From positions 1 through 55,001 of the forward strand of contig NZ_KB907001.1 of NCBI RefSeq assembly GCF_000381745.1: DNA of 55,001 nt. Direction: 5' to 3'. Each line of letters begins with the position of its first letter. Within the stretch, counting starts at the first letter, position 1. This stretch comes from Psychromonas ossibalaenae ATCC BAA-1528. Its GTDB lineage: Bacteria > Pseudomonadota > Gammaproteobacteria > Enterobacterales > Psychromonadaceae. Below, piece by piece: positions 46,030 to 55,001 of the stretch. The notes below the pieces were generated by a model. It saw nothing but the letters and a program-made list of their open reading frames with translations. It ran no database searches and was not told where the DNA came from. Both the position numbers and the translations under genes were made by a program.

Positions 46030-46764
46030 TTAATGAACATCACGCCAATATTCTTTCTTCAATAAGTAACTTAGAATAAATAGTATCACTAGGAAACCAA
46101 GTACCCAGAAACCTAAGTTTTGACGCTCTAGCTTATTCGGTTCACCGGCGTAAACGAGGAAGTTTACCAGATCCAGTACCGCGGCGTCATACTCATCGGA
46201 TGACATCTCACCATTTTCATTGCTCTCAAAACCGACAATCGTTTTATGCTCAACGCCGTTTACAACGGTAGTTTCAAAAACGGCCGTAGGAATACCCTGC
46301 AGCTCTTCAAGTACATGAGGCATGCCCACATCTTTAAACACGGTATTATTCACACCAAACGGGCGGTTTTCATCTTTGTAAAAAGAACGCAGATAAGTGT
46401 AGATCCAGTCAGGACCACGTAAACGTGCTTCTAATGTCAGATCTAACGGCGGATTACCAAACCATTTCGCAGCATCTTTTTCATCCATGCTGTTATTCAT
46501 CAAATCACCGATTTTACTGTCGGTAAAAATCAGATTATCTTGCATTAATTCAGCAGGGATATCCAGATCTGTCGCCACTCGCTGGTAACGCTGATACCCC
46601 GTTGAATGGCATGCAAAACAGTAATTCATGAACAACTTAGCACCGTTCTGCAGTGAGGTTTTGTCCGTTAAATCATATTCAGCTTTATCTAAATGAACAT
46701 TACCACCGGCGGCAAACACCAGTGTCGGTAACAGTGCCACTAAGGCTATCATTAATTTTTTCAT
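46030..46764 (-). CDS. petC: Ubiquinol-cytochrome c reductase, cytochrome c1
   Basis: Cytochrome c1 accepts electrons from the Rieske protein and passes them to soluble cytochromes c. The 244-aa protein has a cleavable signal peptide (about 1-19), the haem motif CFACH (about 49-53), the conserved ARGPDWIYTYLRSFY-type segment (here RLRGPDWIYTYLRS), and a C-terminal membrane anchor (about 218-236). Its start overlaps the petB stop (ATGA), indicating coupled translation in petABC. Confidence 0.95.
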   Translation of the reverse strand: MKKLMIALVALLPTLVFAAGGNVHLDKAEYDLTDKTSLQNGAKLFMNYCFACHSTGYQRYQRVATDLDIPAELMQDNLIFTDSKIGDLMNNSMDEKDAAKWFGNPPLDLTLEARLRGPDWIYTYLRSFYKDENRPFGVNNTVFKDVGMPHVLEELQGIPTAVFETTVVNGVEHKTIVGFESNENGEMSSDEYDAAVLDLVNFLVYAGEPNKLERQNLGFWVLGFLVILFILSYLLKKEYWRDVH

Positions 46765-48041
46765 TTGAATGTTAACCTCGTTGGCAGCGGTTTAGTTTTT
46801 TCGTTTTTACTGTATACCCAAAGTGCAATAAAGAAACCGAAGTAACCAACAGAGGCAATCTGTGCAATGATGGTACGAACCGGTGTTGCAGCTAGCGCGC
46901 CTAAGACACCTAATACAATGAAACAAATAATAAACTGAGTAATATTCGCTTTATGAATCCAGCTGCGGTAGCGGATTGACTTTACTTTACAGCGATCTAA
47001 CCACGGCAGCAGGAATAAAATGGCAATTGATCCGCCGAAAAATACTACACCGATTAATTTATCAGGAATTGCACGTAGAATTGCATAATACGGCGTGTAA
47101 TACCACACTGGCGCGATATGATCCGGTGTTTTCAGACTGTTTGCCGGCTCAAAGTTCGGCGGCTCAAGGAAGTAACCACCGCCTTCAGGTAGAAAGAAAA
47201 TAACGGCGCAGAAGAAGATTAAGAATCCCGCGACCCCCATAATATCTTTAACCGTGAAATAGGGGTGAAAGGGAATGGCATCGATAATATCTTTTTTACC
47301 ACTGTAATGTTTGTGGAAAGTAAATTTACCCTTAGCTTCTTCAGAAGCACTGCCTTTTTTCTGTTTAATCTCAATACCATCGGGGTTATTTGAGCCCACT
47401 TCGTGCAGTGCAACAATATGTAAAAAAACTAAGGCGACCAGCGCTAAAGGTAAAGCAACAACATGCAGTGCAAAGAAACGGTTTAAGGTAGCGCCGGAGA
47501 TAACATAGTCCCCGCGGATCCATAAAGTCAGGTCATCACCAATAATTGGTATCGCACCAAACAAAGAGATGATTACCTGAGCTCCCCAGAATGACATCTG
47601 CCCCCAAGGCAGCAGGTAGCCCATAAAGGCTTCAGCCATCAGTACCAGGAAGATCAGCATGCCGAAGATCCAGATAAGCTCACGCGGTTTCTGGTAAGAA
47701 CCATAAATTAAACCACGGAACATATGCAGGTAGATAACCACAAAGAATGCAGAAGCTCCCGTTGAGTGCATGTAGCGTAATAACCAGCCGTAGGGTACAT
47801 CGCGCATAATGTATTCAATAGATGCAAATGCGCCTTCTGCAGACGGGTTATAATGCATTGTTAACCAGATACCGGTTAATAATTGATTAACCAGCACCAA
47901 CATCGCTAGTGAACCAAAAAAGTACCAGAAGTTAAAATTAACAGGCGTCGGGTATTGTGCTAAATGTTTATTCCACGTTTCAGTCATAGGAATACGTGCA
48001 TCAACCCAGTCGATTGTGCCTGTGACTAGTTTTTTAAGCAT
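46761..48041 (-). CDS. petB: Ubiquinol-cytochrome c reductase, cytochrome b
   Basis: Cytochrome b is the quinone-oxidising, eight-helix core of the bc1 complex. In the 426-aa protein the paired haem-ligating histidines lie in RYMHSTGASAFFVVIYLHMF and FFALHVVALPLALVALVFLH. The Qo-site motif is PVWY (311-314) in place of the more common PEWY. AAGGAGA lies before the ATG, which overlaps the petA stop (TAATG). The gene lies between petA and petC in a tight operon. Confidence 0.96.
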   Translation of the reverse strand: MLKKLVTGTIDWVDARIPMTETWNKHLAQYPTPVNFNFWYFFGSLAMLVLVNQLLTGIWLTMHYNPSAEGAFASIEYIMRDVPYGWLLRYMHSTGASAFFVVIYLHMFRGLIYGSYQKPRELIWIFGMLIFLVLMAEAFMGYLLPWGQMSFWGAQVIISLFGAIPIIGDDLTLWIRGDYVISGATLNRFFALHVVALPLALVALVFLHIVALHEVGSNNPDGIEIKQKKGSASEEAKGKFTFHKHYSGKKDIIDAIPFHPYFTVKDIMGVAGFLIFFCAVIFFLPEGGGYFLEPPNFEPANSLKTPDHIAPVWYYTPYYAILRAIPDKLIGVVFFGGSIAILFLLPWLDRCKVKSIRYRSWIHKANITQFIICFIVLGVLGALAATPVRTIIAQIASVGYFGFFIALWVYSKNEKTKPLPTRLTFK

Positions 48042-48631
48042 TAGGCATCTCCTTTATCTAAACCGATTAGAATTTGTGTATCACTGACATAATGATGCGG
48101 TGGTACAACTAAATTTAGCGGAGCTGGTACATTCTGGAAAACGCGTCCCGCCATATCAAATTTTGAACCATGACAAGGGCAGAAGAAACCGGACTCGATC
48201 CCTTCAACCTGTTCGCCAAAGGAATCTGGAAGGTAAGTAGGAGAGCAGCCCAGATGTGTACATAAACCAACAGCGACGAAAATCTCTTCTTTTAATGAAC
48301 GATTTATATTTGATGCATATTCAGGCTGCTGCGGCTCCTGCGAGTCAGGATCGCGTAACTGCCCTGAAAGCGAGGCTAATTCATCGATAATCTTCTGCGT
48401 ACGAGATACAATCCAAACGGGTTTACCGCGCCATTCAACACGAATCAGCTGACCCGGCTGAATCTTGCTGACATCAACAGCAACAGGGGCTCCAGCCGCT
48501 TTTGCTTTTTCACTTGGGCTCCAAGATTTCACGAAAGGTACTGCAACAGCGGCAGCCCCCACTCCGCCGACAACCGCGGTTGTCAGTGTCAGAAACTTGC
48601 GGCGACCAGAATTAACAGGCGCATTGCTCAT
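48041..48631 (-). CDS. petA: Ubiquinol-cytochrome c reductase, Rieske iron-sulfur subunit
   Basis: The Rieske protein takes an electron from ubiquinol and swings to cytochrome c1. The 196-aa product has a twin-arginine motif (GRRKFL at 8-13) and an uncleaved N-terminal anchor (about 12-33). The 2Fe-2S cluster motifs are CTHLGC (box I) and CPCHGS (box II), in the C-terminal half. It is the first gene of petABC on the minus strand. The 240-bp region upstream to the ferritin gene should hold the promoter. Confidence 0.96.
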   Translation of the reverse strand: MSNAPVNSGRRKFLTLTTAVVGGVGAAAVAVPFVKSWSPSEKAKAAGAPVAVDVSKIQPGQLIRVEWRGKPVWIVSRTQKIIDELASLSGQLRDPDSQEPQQPEYASNINRSLKEEIFVAVGLCTHLGCSPTYLPDSFGEQVEGIESGFFCPCHGSKFDMAGRVFQNVPAPLNLVVPPHHYVSDTQILIGLDKGDA

Positions 48632-48872
48632 TTAACCATCTCCATTGTGAGCTGCAGAAAAGCAGTTCAGAAAACATAAAACTTGATATGCACATTTTTC
48701 ATGTTGCAATAAGTGCACAAAAACTGGCTGAATTCTAAAGAAATAGACCAATATTTACAAGCTATTAACATTACTTTTACGAAGGCAGAAGAAGAAAAGC
48801 ACGGCTTAATTGACCATGCTCTCATTAAGTGAACTATTTATGAGGTAATAGACTAAAAATAAACGACATTAA

Positions 48873-49397
48873 TTATGCAGGGCTGTCCATGATTGATGCC
48901 GAGCCGTTCTTAGCTAACTCGGCAAGATCTTTATCGATCCAGAACAGCGCCTTGCCGTCTTCACCGACTAATTTTATTTTATCTAGAATGCCTTTGAATA
49001 ATTTCTCCTCTTCATGCTGCTCAGCGACATACCATTGTAAAAAGTTAAAAGTAGAATAATCATGACTGCTGAATGCAGCATGGGTAAGCTCATTAATCTT
49101 TTTAGTAATCAGGCATTCATGCTGATAAGTTTCCATAAAGATATCTTTTAAAGAGTCAAATTCATGCGGCGGTGCCTCAATCGCCCCTAAAATGGGTAAC
49201 GCCCCTGTTTCACTCACATAGGTAAACAAACGGTTCATATGCTCCATCTCTTCTGCAGCGTGATTACGAAGCATTAATGCAGCCCCTTCAAAACCTTTAT
49301 CTTCACACCACGCGCTCATCTGCAGATATAAGTTCGACGAGTAAAATTCCAGATTAATCTGTTCGTTTAATTTTTCAACCATAGTATCGGCCAGCAT
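48873..49397 (-). CDS. ftnA: Bacterial non-haem ferritin FtnA
   Basis: FtnA stores iron as a mineral core in a 24-mer shell. The 174-aa four-helix-bundle protein (E. coli 165 aa) shows [25 protein letters not shown] at the start (cited as landmark), [13 protein letters not shown] with ferroxidase Glu and His ligands, and [17 protein letters not shown] with the second helix pair ligands. I chose ATG 49397, because GGAG lies 7 bases before it, over ATG 49409. It is placed between petA and rpsI, which are often adjacent in related bacteria. Confidence 0.94.
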   Translation of the reverse strand: MLADTMVEKLNEQINLEFYSSNLYLQMSAWCEDKGFEGAALMLRNHAAEEMEHMNRLFTYVSETGALPILGAIEAPPHEFDSLKDIFMETYQHECLITKKINELTHAAFSSHDYSTFNFLQWYVAEQHEEEKLFKGILDKIKLVGEDGKALFWIDKDLAELAKNGSASIMDSPA

Positions 49398-49552
49398 ATT
49401 GAACTCCATTATTAAATTACTGTAAGTATTTCTTTAAACATTCACTTTATACCAAATATATAGAATAAGCGATGCTGGAGAGAGAATGAAAATGAGGCAG
49501 GAAAATAAAGGACGAAGGGGAATCAACTAGACTGCAGACGGAAATTTAGAAT

Positions 49553-49583
49553 AAAAAAAGCCCGGTATAAACCGGGCTTTTTG
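49553..49583 (-). terminator. Terminator of the rplM-rpsI operon
   Basis: GCCCGGT and ACCGGGC form a 7-bp GC stem with a 4-base loop; on the minus strand a long T-run follows. It lies 20 bp after the rpsI stop. Confidence 0.92.
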
Positions 49584-49602
49584 CAGTACTGAAAACGAAA
49601 TA

Positions 49603-49992
49603 TTAACGTTTTGAGAACTGTGGGCGTTTACGTGCTTTGTGTAGACCAACTTTCTTACGCTCAACTTTACGTGCATCACGGGTAACAAAACCAGCGCCGC
49701 GTAGTTCAGAACGAAGAGTTTCGTCATACTGCATTAATGCACGAGTGATACCTAGACGGATAGCACCAGACTGACCCGTAGTACCACCACCTTTAACAGT
49801 GATGTTAAGGTCAAACTTGTCAGTAGCACCAACAAGTTCTAATGGTTGACGAACAACCATACAAGCAGTTTCACGACCGAAGTATTCATCGATGTTACGC
49901 TTGTTGATAGTGATTTGACCACTACCTGCTTTTACAAAAACACGAGCTGTAGAGCTTTTGCGACGACCAGTGCCGTAGTATTGATTTGCCAT
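49603..49992 (-). CDS. rpsI: 30S ribosomal protein S9 (uS9)
   Basis: uS9 is a 129-aa 30S head protein (E. coli 130). [15 protein letters not shown] opens it, [19 protein letters not shown] lies in the middle and [17 protein letters not shown] at the end; the basic C-terminal tail reaches the P-site tRNA. It begins 13 bp after rplM, with which it forms a conserved operon. Confidence 0.98.
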   Translation of the reverse strand: MANQYYGTGRRKSSTARVFVKAGSGQITINKRNIDEYFGRETACMVVRQPLELVGATDKFDLNITVKGGGTTGQSGAIRLGITRALMQYDETLRSELRGAGFVTRDARKVERKKVGLHKARKRPQFSKR

Positions 49993-50005
49993 TGTTTTAA
50001 TCCTA

Positions 50006-50434
50006 TTAGATGTCTAAAACTTGTGGTTGCTGTGCAGAATGTTGATGCTCAGTACCAGCATAAACTTTCAGTTTACGGTACATTGCACGGCCTAGAGGGC
50101 CTTTTGGTAACATACCTTTAACAGCTTTCTCAATAACACGTTCAGGTGCACGCACGATAAGATCTTCAAAATTAATTGATTTAATACCACCGATGAAACC
50201 AGTGTGGTGGTAGTAGATTTTACCTTTAGCTTTATTACCAGTTACGGTAATTTTCTCAGCATTGATAACAACGATGTAATCGCCAGTATCAACATGCGGA
50301 GTGTATTCTGCTTTATGTTTACCACGTAGACGTAAAGCGATTTCAGTAGCCAGACGGCCTAAAGTTTTACCTTCAGCATCGACTACAAACCAGTCGCGTT
50401 TGACTTCAGCTGGTTTAGCAACAAAAGTTTTCAT
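50006..50434 (-). CDS. rplM: 50S ribosomal protein L13 (uL13)
   Basis: uL13 is an early-assembling 50S protein. The 142-aa length equals E. coli. [23 protein letters not shown] opens it, followed by [26 protein letters not shown] and [20 protein letters not shown]. The mRNA leader upstream (about 50435-50580) contains a hairpin and may be a target for autoregulation. Confidence 0.98.
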   Translation of the reverse strand: MKTFVAKPAEVKRDWFVVDAEGKTLGRLATEIALRLRGKHKAEYTPHVDTGDYIVVINAEKITVTGNKAKGKIYYHHTGFIGGIKSINFEDLIVRAPERVIEKAVKGMLPKGPLGRAMYRKLKVYAGTEHQHSAQQPQVLDI

Positions 50435-50512
50435 TAAGTTATACCCAATTTAATGATTTAAAAAAAATATGACTATCATTATTGATAATCAAAAATGTAT
50501 TTGCCATTTCGT

Positions 50513-50591
50513 ATCCCTTCGAATACGTCAAGCGTAATCAAATCCACCATATTAATTTTGGGGTGTGGATAAGGTGGGCGGCGAAATTATA
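50513..50591 (-). promoter_or_regulatory. rplM promoter -10 and leader hairpin
   Basis: On the minus strand, TATAAT (50591-50586) followed by a GC-rich discriminator is a good -10 for rplM-rpsI; the -35 region is unclear. It gives a leader of about 145 bases. CGTAT...ATACG (50530-50513) forms a 5-bp stem with an 8-base loop inside the leader. L13 represses its own operon through the leader in E. coli; a similar role here is inferred. Confidence 0.45.
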
Positions 50592-50672
50592 TAGAAAAAA
50601 CCAACAGAGATCACCTTAATATTGAAATAATTAACAATAATTATTTTCGGCTTAAACTGGCGCGGATAAGTT

Positions 50673-51788
50673 TTACTCTTCGCTATGATGTGCCTGCTGT
50701 AAATAGGCTGTACTCTGCATCTCCAGCAGCCGGGAAATACAGCGCTGGAATTCAAACTTCAGCTTAGTTCCTATATATAACTGCATTATTTCCACTTCCG
50801 CAGAAATAATAACCACGACGTGACGATCGTAAAATTCATCAACCATCGCAATAAAACGGCGAGCAAGATCATTATGCTGATCATTCATCTGTTTAATATT
50901 GGCAATCAGAACAGTACGGTAGAGAATTGCCAGTTCAATATAATCTAATACACTGCGAGGGCCGCCGCACAGTGATTCAAATTCAATACTTAAAGTATCA
51001 ACACTATAAGCGGCAGCGGCAATACTGCGGCCGTTGATCTTAATCGGCTGAGCATATACCCGGTCTCCATCAGCTAAGCTTTCGAAAGTCTGCTCAATCT
51101 GCACAGCGGCTCCTTCATCTAACGGGTAATGATAAATCTCCGCTTCAATTAACCGCCCTATACGGTAATCTTTTCCGCCGTCTAAATTAACTATTTCACA
51201 AAAACTACAGACTAATTCTATAGCTGGCAGAAAACGCGCTCGTTGTAATCCGTTTTTATATAAATCGGCCGGATGAATATTGGAAGTGGCAACCAGCACG
51301 ACTCCCTGTTCAAACAGGGCTTCTAACATACCGGCCAGAATCATAGCATCAGTAATGTCATCAACAAAAAATTCATCAAAACACAAAATATCAGTTTCCG
51401 ATGAAAATTTTTCAGCAATCATTTTCAGCGGATTAACCTGCCCTTGTAACTCAGACAGTTCTTTATGCACCCGAAGCATAAAATGGTGAAAATGCAGGCG
51501 TAATTTGCGCTCTGTATGCAGGCTATGAAAAAACAGATCCATCAGATACGTTTTGCCGCGCCCTACGCCGCCGTAAAAATACAACCCGTTTAGAGGCTGT
51601 TTTTTTAACGGTTTATTAAGCAGCTTTTTTAATAAAGACGGCAGAAAGCCATTTTCCACGTGCTCGGCAGTTTGCCCCTGCAAGTCGGTATAAAGACGCT
51701 GCAGGTGTTCGACAGCGGCGGCCTGGGAAGGGTCCGCAAAAAAGTCAGGCTTTTCCAGATCCGCCTGATATAAAGAAAGTGGGGTCAC
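50673..51788 (-). CDS. zapE: Cell-division ATPase ZapE
   Basis: ZapE is an AAA-type ATPase that associates with the FtsZ ring. The 371-aa form chosen here (E. coli 375) shows Walker A YGGVGRGKTYLMDLFF, then LHFHHFMLRVH, Walker B LCFDEFFVDDITDAM, ATSNI and the C-terminal RRFIALVDEFYDRHVVVIISAE and FEFQRCISRLLEMQS. I take the GTG at 51788, because 50 extra residues from the open frame starting at 51938 are unlike the family and hydrophobic, although the Shine-Dalgarno at 51788 is weak. It is divergent from degQ. Confidence 0.92.
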   Translation of the reverse strand: MTPLSLYQADLEKPDFFADPSQAAAVEHLQRLYTDLQGQTAEHVENGFLPSLLKKLLNKPLKKQPLNGLYFYGGVGRGKTYLMDLFFHSLHTERKLRLHFHHFMLRVHKELSELQGQVNPLKMIAEKFSSETDILCFDEFFVDDITDAMILAGMLEALFEQGVVLVATSNIHPADLYKNGLQRARFLPAIELVCSFCEIVNLDGGKDYRIGRLIEAEIYHYPLDEGAAVQIEQTFESLADGDRVYAQPIKINGRSIAAAAYSVDTLSIEFESLCGGPRSVLDYIELAILYRTVLIANIKQMNDQHNDLARRFIAMVDEFYDRHVVVIISAEVEIMQLYIGTKLKFEFQRCISRLLEMQSTAYLQQAHHSEE

Positions 51789-51973
51789 AAATAGCTCGAT
51801 GTAATAAATAAGTTTAATCAGATATTTAACCCAGCAGCCGAGGTTATTCAACAATATTTTAAAATATTGTTTACAAGTGAGAAATAAAGCCCTGTTTTTC
51901 TTTGTATTTACAGAACTATTAAGCAATCCTTTAGTCAATACTTAAATCTTGACCATAAATAAGGAATTTTATT

Positions 51974-53329
51974 GTGAGTAAATTCAGCGCTTCCGTTTTT
52001 TTCACCTGCAGTTTAATAATGCTTAGCATTAACTCATACGCAGCTCTGCCGCTGGCCGTTGCCGGAAAAGCCCTGCCGAGCCTTGCCCCTCTCGTCGATA
52101 AAGTAAGCCCGGCAGTAGTTAATATTTCAGTTTCAGGCAGTCAGTCTAATCAGCAGATTTTTCCCGACCTGTTTCAGTTTTTCGATAAAGACGGTCAAGC
52201 TGAAACTCCTAAACAGCCCTTTATAGGTCTAGGATCCGGTGTTATTTTTGACTCGAAACAAGGTTACATCATTACCAATTTTCACGTTATTGAAAATGCA
52301 GAAGAAATAAAAGTGACACTAAAATCAGGCCACCAGTTTGATGCACAGGTTATCGGGCAGGATATGCACAGTGATATTGCGCTTTTACAAATTAAGACCA
52401 GTAAAAAACTAACTCAAATCCCCCTGGCTAACTCTAATAATCTGCGGGTCGGCGACTTTGTTATTGCCATCGGCAACCCGTTCGGCCTAGGGCAAACGGT
52501 TACTTCGGGTATTATCAGTGCACTTGGACGCAGCGGTCTTAATCTGGAGAATTTAGAAAACTTCATCCAGACAGACGCGGCTATTAACAGCGGCAACTCC
52601 GGAGGAGCGTTAGTTAACCTCAATGGTGAACTAATCGGCATTAATACCGCCATTTTAGGCCCTAACGGCGGCAATATAGGCATAGGTTTTGCGATCCCTG
52701 CCAATATGGTAAACAACTTAGTTCAGCAGTTATTACAATATGGCGAAGTCCGCCGAGGTATTTTAGGAATAAAAGGCGGGGAATTAACACCGGAGCTGGC
52801 TAAAACTTTTGACCTGGAATCTCAGCACGGAGCGTTCATATATCAAGTAAGTCCTTACTCAGCCGCTGAAGAATCAGGAATTAAAGCAGGAGATGTTATT
52901 GTTTCATTAAACGGGTATACCATTAAGTCTTTCGCAGAGCTGCGCGCAAAAATCGGCAGTCTGAGTGCAGGCAAGCAGATTTCATTAACCCTTATAAGAG
53001 ACGGTGAAACTCTCAATCTCACAGCTGTACTCAAAGAGTCATCAAGCAGTAAAGTGCAGGCGCAGGCAATCCACCCCTCTTTATCGGGAGCTGTATTAAC
53101 CAATACAATTTCGCCAGATGAAAATAAAGGTGTAGTAGTAACAGAAGTTGAGAGGGATTCAACTGCTGAGCGTTATGGTCTGCAGCAGGGAGATATTATA
53201 ATAGGTATTAACCGCACGCGAATCCGCAATTTAAAGGAACTTTCGGATCTAATTAAAACATCGCCGGAGATTTTAGCATTAAATGTGCTCCGCGATACTA
53301 GACGTTTATATTTAATATTAAACCAATAA
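51974..53329 (+). CDS. degQ: Periplasmic serine protease/chaperone DegQ (HtrA family)
   Basis: The 451-aa protein has a signal peptide (about 1-23, NSYAA) and a trypsin-like domain with the triad H104 (TNFHVIE), D134 (HSDIALLQ) and S209 (INSGNSGGALV). Two PDZ domains follow (about 250-345 and 355-450). Two PDZ domains and no membrane anchor separate it from DegS. The short LA-loop and the place next to zapE and rplM-rpsI favour DegQ over DegP. It starts with GTG, preceded by AAGGAA. It degrades or refolds misfolded envelope proteins. Confidence 0.93.
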   Translation: MSKFSASVFFTCSLIMLSINSYAALPLAVAGKALPSLAPLVDKVSPAVVNISVSGSQSNQQIFPDLFQFFDKDGQAETPKQPFIGLGSGVIFDSKQGYIITNFHVIENAEEIKVTLKSGHQFDAQVIGQDMHSDIALLQIKTSKKLTQIPLANSNNLRVGDFVIAIGNPFGLGQTVTSGIISALGRSGLNLENLENFIQTDAAINSGNSGGALVNLNGELIGINTAILGPNGGNIGIGFAIPANMVNNLVQQLLQYGEVRRGILGIKGGELTPELAKTFDLESQHGAFIYQVSPYSAAEESGIKAGDVIVSLNGYTIKSFAELRAKIGSLSAGKQISLTLIRDGETLNLTAVLKESSSSKVQAQAIHPSLSGAVLTNTISPDENKGVVVTEVERDSTAERYGLQQGDIIIGINRTRIRNLKELSDLIKTSPEILALNVLRDTRRLYLILNQ

Positions 53330-53342
53330 ACAAGGTAAAACG

Positions 53343-53375
53343 GCCTTTATTCGTAATAAACTTACAAATAAAGGC
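53343..53375 (+). terminator. Stem-loop after degQ
   Basis: GCCTTTATT and AATAAAGGC form a 9-bp stem about 14 bp after the degQ stop. Only a weak T content follows, so its efficiency is uncertain. Confidence 0.5.
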
Positions 53376-53427
53376 TAAAAATCGAAATAAATTGATTATA
53401 AATCATTTTTTATTCGATTATTTCTTG

Positions 53428-53440
53428 TAAAATACGCGCC
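53428..53440 (+). promoter_or_regulatory. Putative pykF promoter (-10 and discriminator)
   Basis: TAAAAT (53428-53433) followed by ACGCGCC resembles a -10 box with a GC-rich discriminator, 79 bases before the GTG start. The -35 region is only T-rich. I saw no convincing Cra-type palindrome. Confidence 0.4.
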
Positions 53441-53511
53441 ATTAAATATGGATATTAAATTTTTTTTAAAACTTGTAATAAAAAAACATAATCACTCTTG
53501 GAGAAAAGACG

Positions 53512-54921
53512 GTGAGAAAAACTAAAATAGTATGTACGATTGGTCCAAAATCAGAATCGAAAGAGATGTTAACTAAACTAGTTGAGAACGGCATGAATGT
53601 TATGCGCCTTAACTTCTCACATGGTAACTTCGCTGAGCACGGCGGCCGTATCGAGACTATTCGTGAAATTTGTACTGAAACTGGTAAAAACGTAGCAGTA
53701 TTATTAGATACTAAAGGTCCAGAAATCCGTACAGTTAAACTGGCAAACGGTGATGACGTATTATTAACTGCAGGTCAAGAGTTCACTCTTTCTACAGACC
53801 AGACAATCGTTGGTGATAACACTATCGTTGCAGTAACTTACGAAAACCTAACTAACGACCTAGCTGTTGGTAACACTGTTTTATTAGACGATGGTCTAAT
53901 CGAAATGACAGTTAAAAGCATCACAGATACAAACGTTGTTTGTGAAGTAATGAATACTGGTGAGCTAGGCGAAAACAAAGGTGTTAACTTACCAGGCGTT
54001 AAAGTTCAACTTCCAGCTCTATCTCCTAAAGATAAAGGTGATTTAGTATTTGGTTGTGAGCAGCAGGTAGACTTCATCGCAGCATCTTTTATTCGTAAGA
54101 AAGAAGACGTTTTAGAAATCCGTGAGCTATTAAAAGCAAACGGCGGCGAAAAGATCCAGATCATCTCTAAAATTGAAAACCAGGAAGGCGTTGATAACTT
54201 CGACGAAATCTTAGCAGTTTCTGATGCGATCATGGTTGCTCGTGGTGACTTAGGTGTTGAAATCGCTGTTGAAGAAGTAATCTTCGCACAGAAAATGATG
54301 ATCGAAAAAGCCAATGCAGCACGTAAACCAGTTATTACTGCTACGCAAATGCTTGATTCAATGATCAAAAACCCGCGTCCTACACGTGCTGAAGCTGGTG
54401 ATGTTGCAAATGCAATCATCGATGGTACAGATGCAGTAATGCTTTCAGGTGAATCTGCTAAAGGTAAATACCCTGCAGAAGCAGTTGAAATCATGGCAAC
54501 TATCTGTCAACGTACCGATGGTGTTATGCCAACACAAACTGCATGTGCTAAATCTGAACTACGCATCACTGAAGCAGTATGTAGTGGCGCAGTAGTCAAC
54601 GCTGAGCAACTTGGTGCTAAATTAATCATCGTAGCAACAGGCGAAGGTAAATCTGCACGTTCAGTACGTAAATACTTCCCAACTGCACAAATCTTAGCGC
54701 TAACAAGCAATCCTAAGACTCGCCAACAGTTAGCATTAACTAAAGGTGTTTCTGCTAAAGTTATCGAACAGCAAGCTACTATCGAAGATTTCTACAAGCT
54801 AGGTATGGACTTCGCTAAAGAGCAAGGTTTAGTAGTAAGTGGTGATAAAGTAGTGATTGTTTCTGGTGCTCTTGTTGATTCAGGTACTACAAACACTTCT
54901 TCTGTACACGTTATTGCTTAA
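53512..54921 (+). CDS. pykF: Pyruvate kinase I (PykF type)
   Basis: Pyruvate kinase makes ATP and pyruvate from phosphoenolpyruvate and ADP. The 469-aa protein equals E. coli PykF (470). [14 protein letters not shown] opens it, [10 protein letters not shown] and [11 protein letters not shown] carry substrate and K+ ligands, and the signature [18 protein letters not shown] (about 221-238) contains the catalytic lysine. [20 protein letters not shown] and [12 protein letters not shown] follow, then the C-terminal allosteric domain. The start is GTG with TTGGAGA before it. Confidence 0.97.
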   Translation: MRKTKIVCTIGPKSESKEMLTKLVENGMNVMRLNFSHGNFAEHGGRIETIREICTETGKNVAVLLDTKGPEIRTVKLANGDDVLLTAGQEFTLSTDQTIVGDNTIVAVTYENLTNDLAVGNTVLLDDGLIEMTVKSITDTNVVCEVMNTGELGENKGVNLPGVKVQLPALSPKDKGDLVFGCEQQVDFIAASFIRKKEDVLEIRELLKANGGEKIQIISKIENQEGVDNFDEILAVSDAIMVARGDLGVEIAVEEVIFAQKMMIEKANAARKPVITATQMLDSMIKNPRPTRAEAGDVANAIIDGTDAVMLSGESAKGKYPAEAVEIMATICQRTDGVMPTQTACAKSELRITEAVCSGAVVNAEQLGAKLIIVATGEGKSARSVRKYFPTAQILALTSNPKTRQQLALTKGVSAKVIEQQATIEDFYKLGMDFAKEQGLVVSGDKVVIVSGALVDSGTTNTSSVHVIA

Positions 54922-54940
54922 TAACTAAATACGGAAAAAT

Positions 54941-54971
54941 AAAAGCACTGCATTTAGCGGTGCTTTTTTTT
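54941..54971 (+). terminator. Rho-independent terminator after pykF
   Basis: AAAAGCAC (54941-54948) and GTGCTTTT form an 8-bp stem with an 11-base loop, followed by a long T-run. Confidence 0.88.
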
Positions 54972-55001
54972 GTCTGGATTTCGGTCATCCATAAGTTGAT
55001 T

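Noticed and set aside
49527..49727. Open frame overlapping the end of rpsI on the same strand
   Set aside because: It is an alternative frame of rpsI and runs through the terminator.
51789..51938. 50-residue N-terminal extension of ZapE
   Set aside because: The extension is hydrophobic and unlike ZapE, and it would run into the degQ promoter region; the GTG at 51788 gives the family length.
1..55001. CRISPR arrays, prophage or restriction-modification genes
   Set aside because: No regularly spaced direct repeats, phage structural genes or methyltransferase motifs were seen.

Overview
The window looks like a chromosomal segment of a marine gammaproteobacterium, most likely Psychromonas or a close relative in the Vibrionales/Alteromonadales neighbourhood. 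This rests on E. coli-length orthologues in familiar orders (ubiF / miaB-ybeZ-ybeY-corC-lnt; rplM-rpsI with petABC-sspAB nearby; zapE next to degQ), on a cytochrome bc1 complex beside sspAB, on ToxR-like and DUF2860-type genes typical of Vibrio-like bacteria, and on moderately AT-rich DNA. The genus is an inference. I could run no similarity search.

Layout. Positions 1-330 are the promoter region of an rRNA operon that reads leftwards out of the window: tandem P1/P2 promoters, a Fis-like site and a boxA, with the 16S gene itself outside. A sensor kinase plus a periplasmic sugar-type binding protein follow (759-3987, minus), bracketed by two related MITE-like elements. Then come rapA, rluA and pntAB (4641-11653), a small accessory patch (YjaB-like acetyltransferase, zinc-ribbon remnant, alpha/beta hydrolase, unrecognised 614-aa protein), maeA, an unrecognised membrane/winged-helix protein converging on a DUF2339 giant membrane protein, a Bcr/CflA efflux gene divergent from a LysR regulator, and a DUF1800-DUF1501 operon (24465-27309).

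From 27360 to 32705 the genes concern the envelope: a ToxR/ToxS-like pair divergent from an outer-membrane barrel, an orphan glycine-betaine-type binding protein, and a LamB porin whose promoter carries two tandem 12-bp palindromes. Next is the conserved ubiF / miaB-ybeZ-ybeY-corC-lnt block with a MATE exporter attached. It is followed by a three-gene module (retropepsin-like lipoprotein, inactive-transglutaminase/7TM protein, ATP-grasp ligase; 41172-44399). The right end is housekeeping: sspAB, petABC, ferritin, rpsI-rplM, zapE, degQ and pykF.

How the genes work together. The core genes cover transcription recycling (RapA), translation (rRNA, uL13, uS9, RluA, YbeY, MiaB), NADPH supply (PntAB), central carbon flow (MaeA, PykF), respiration (UbiF, PetABC) and envelope maintenance (Lnt, DegQ). 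No CRISPR array, complete insertion sequence, prophage or tRNA was seen. The best candidates for poorly described biology are the retropepsin/transglutaminase/ATP-grasp triad, the kinase-binding-protein pair without transporter or response regulator, the ToxRS-like pair with a cysteine-rich partner, the 614-aa Gly/Ala-rich protein and the 344-aa membrane/winged-helix protein.
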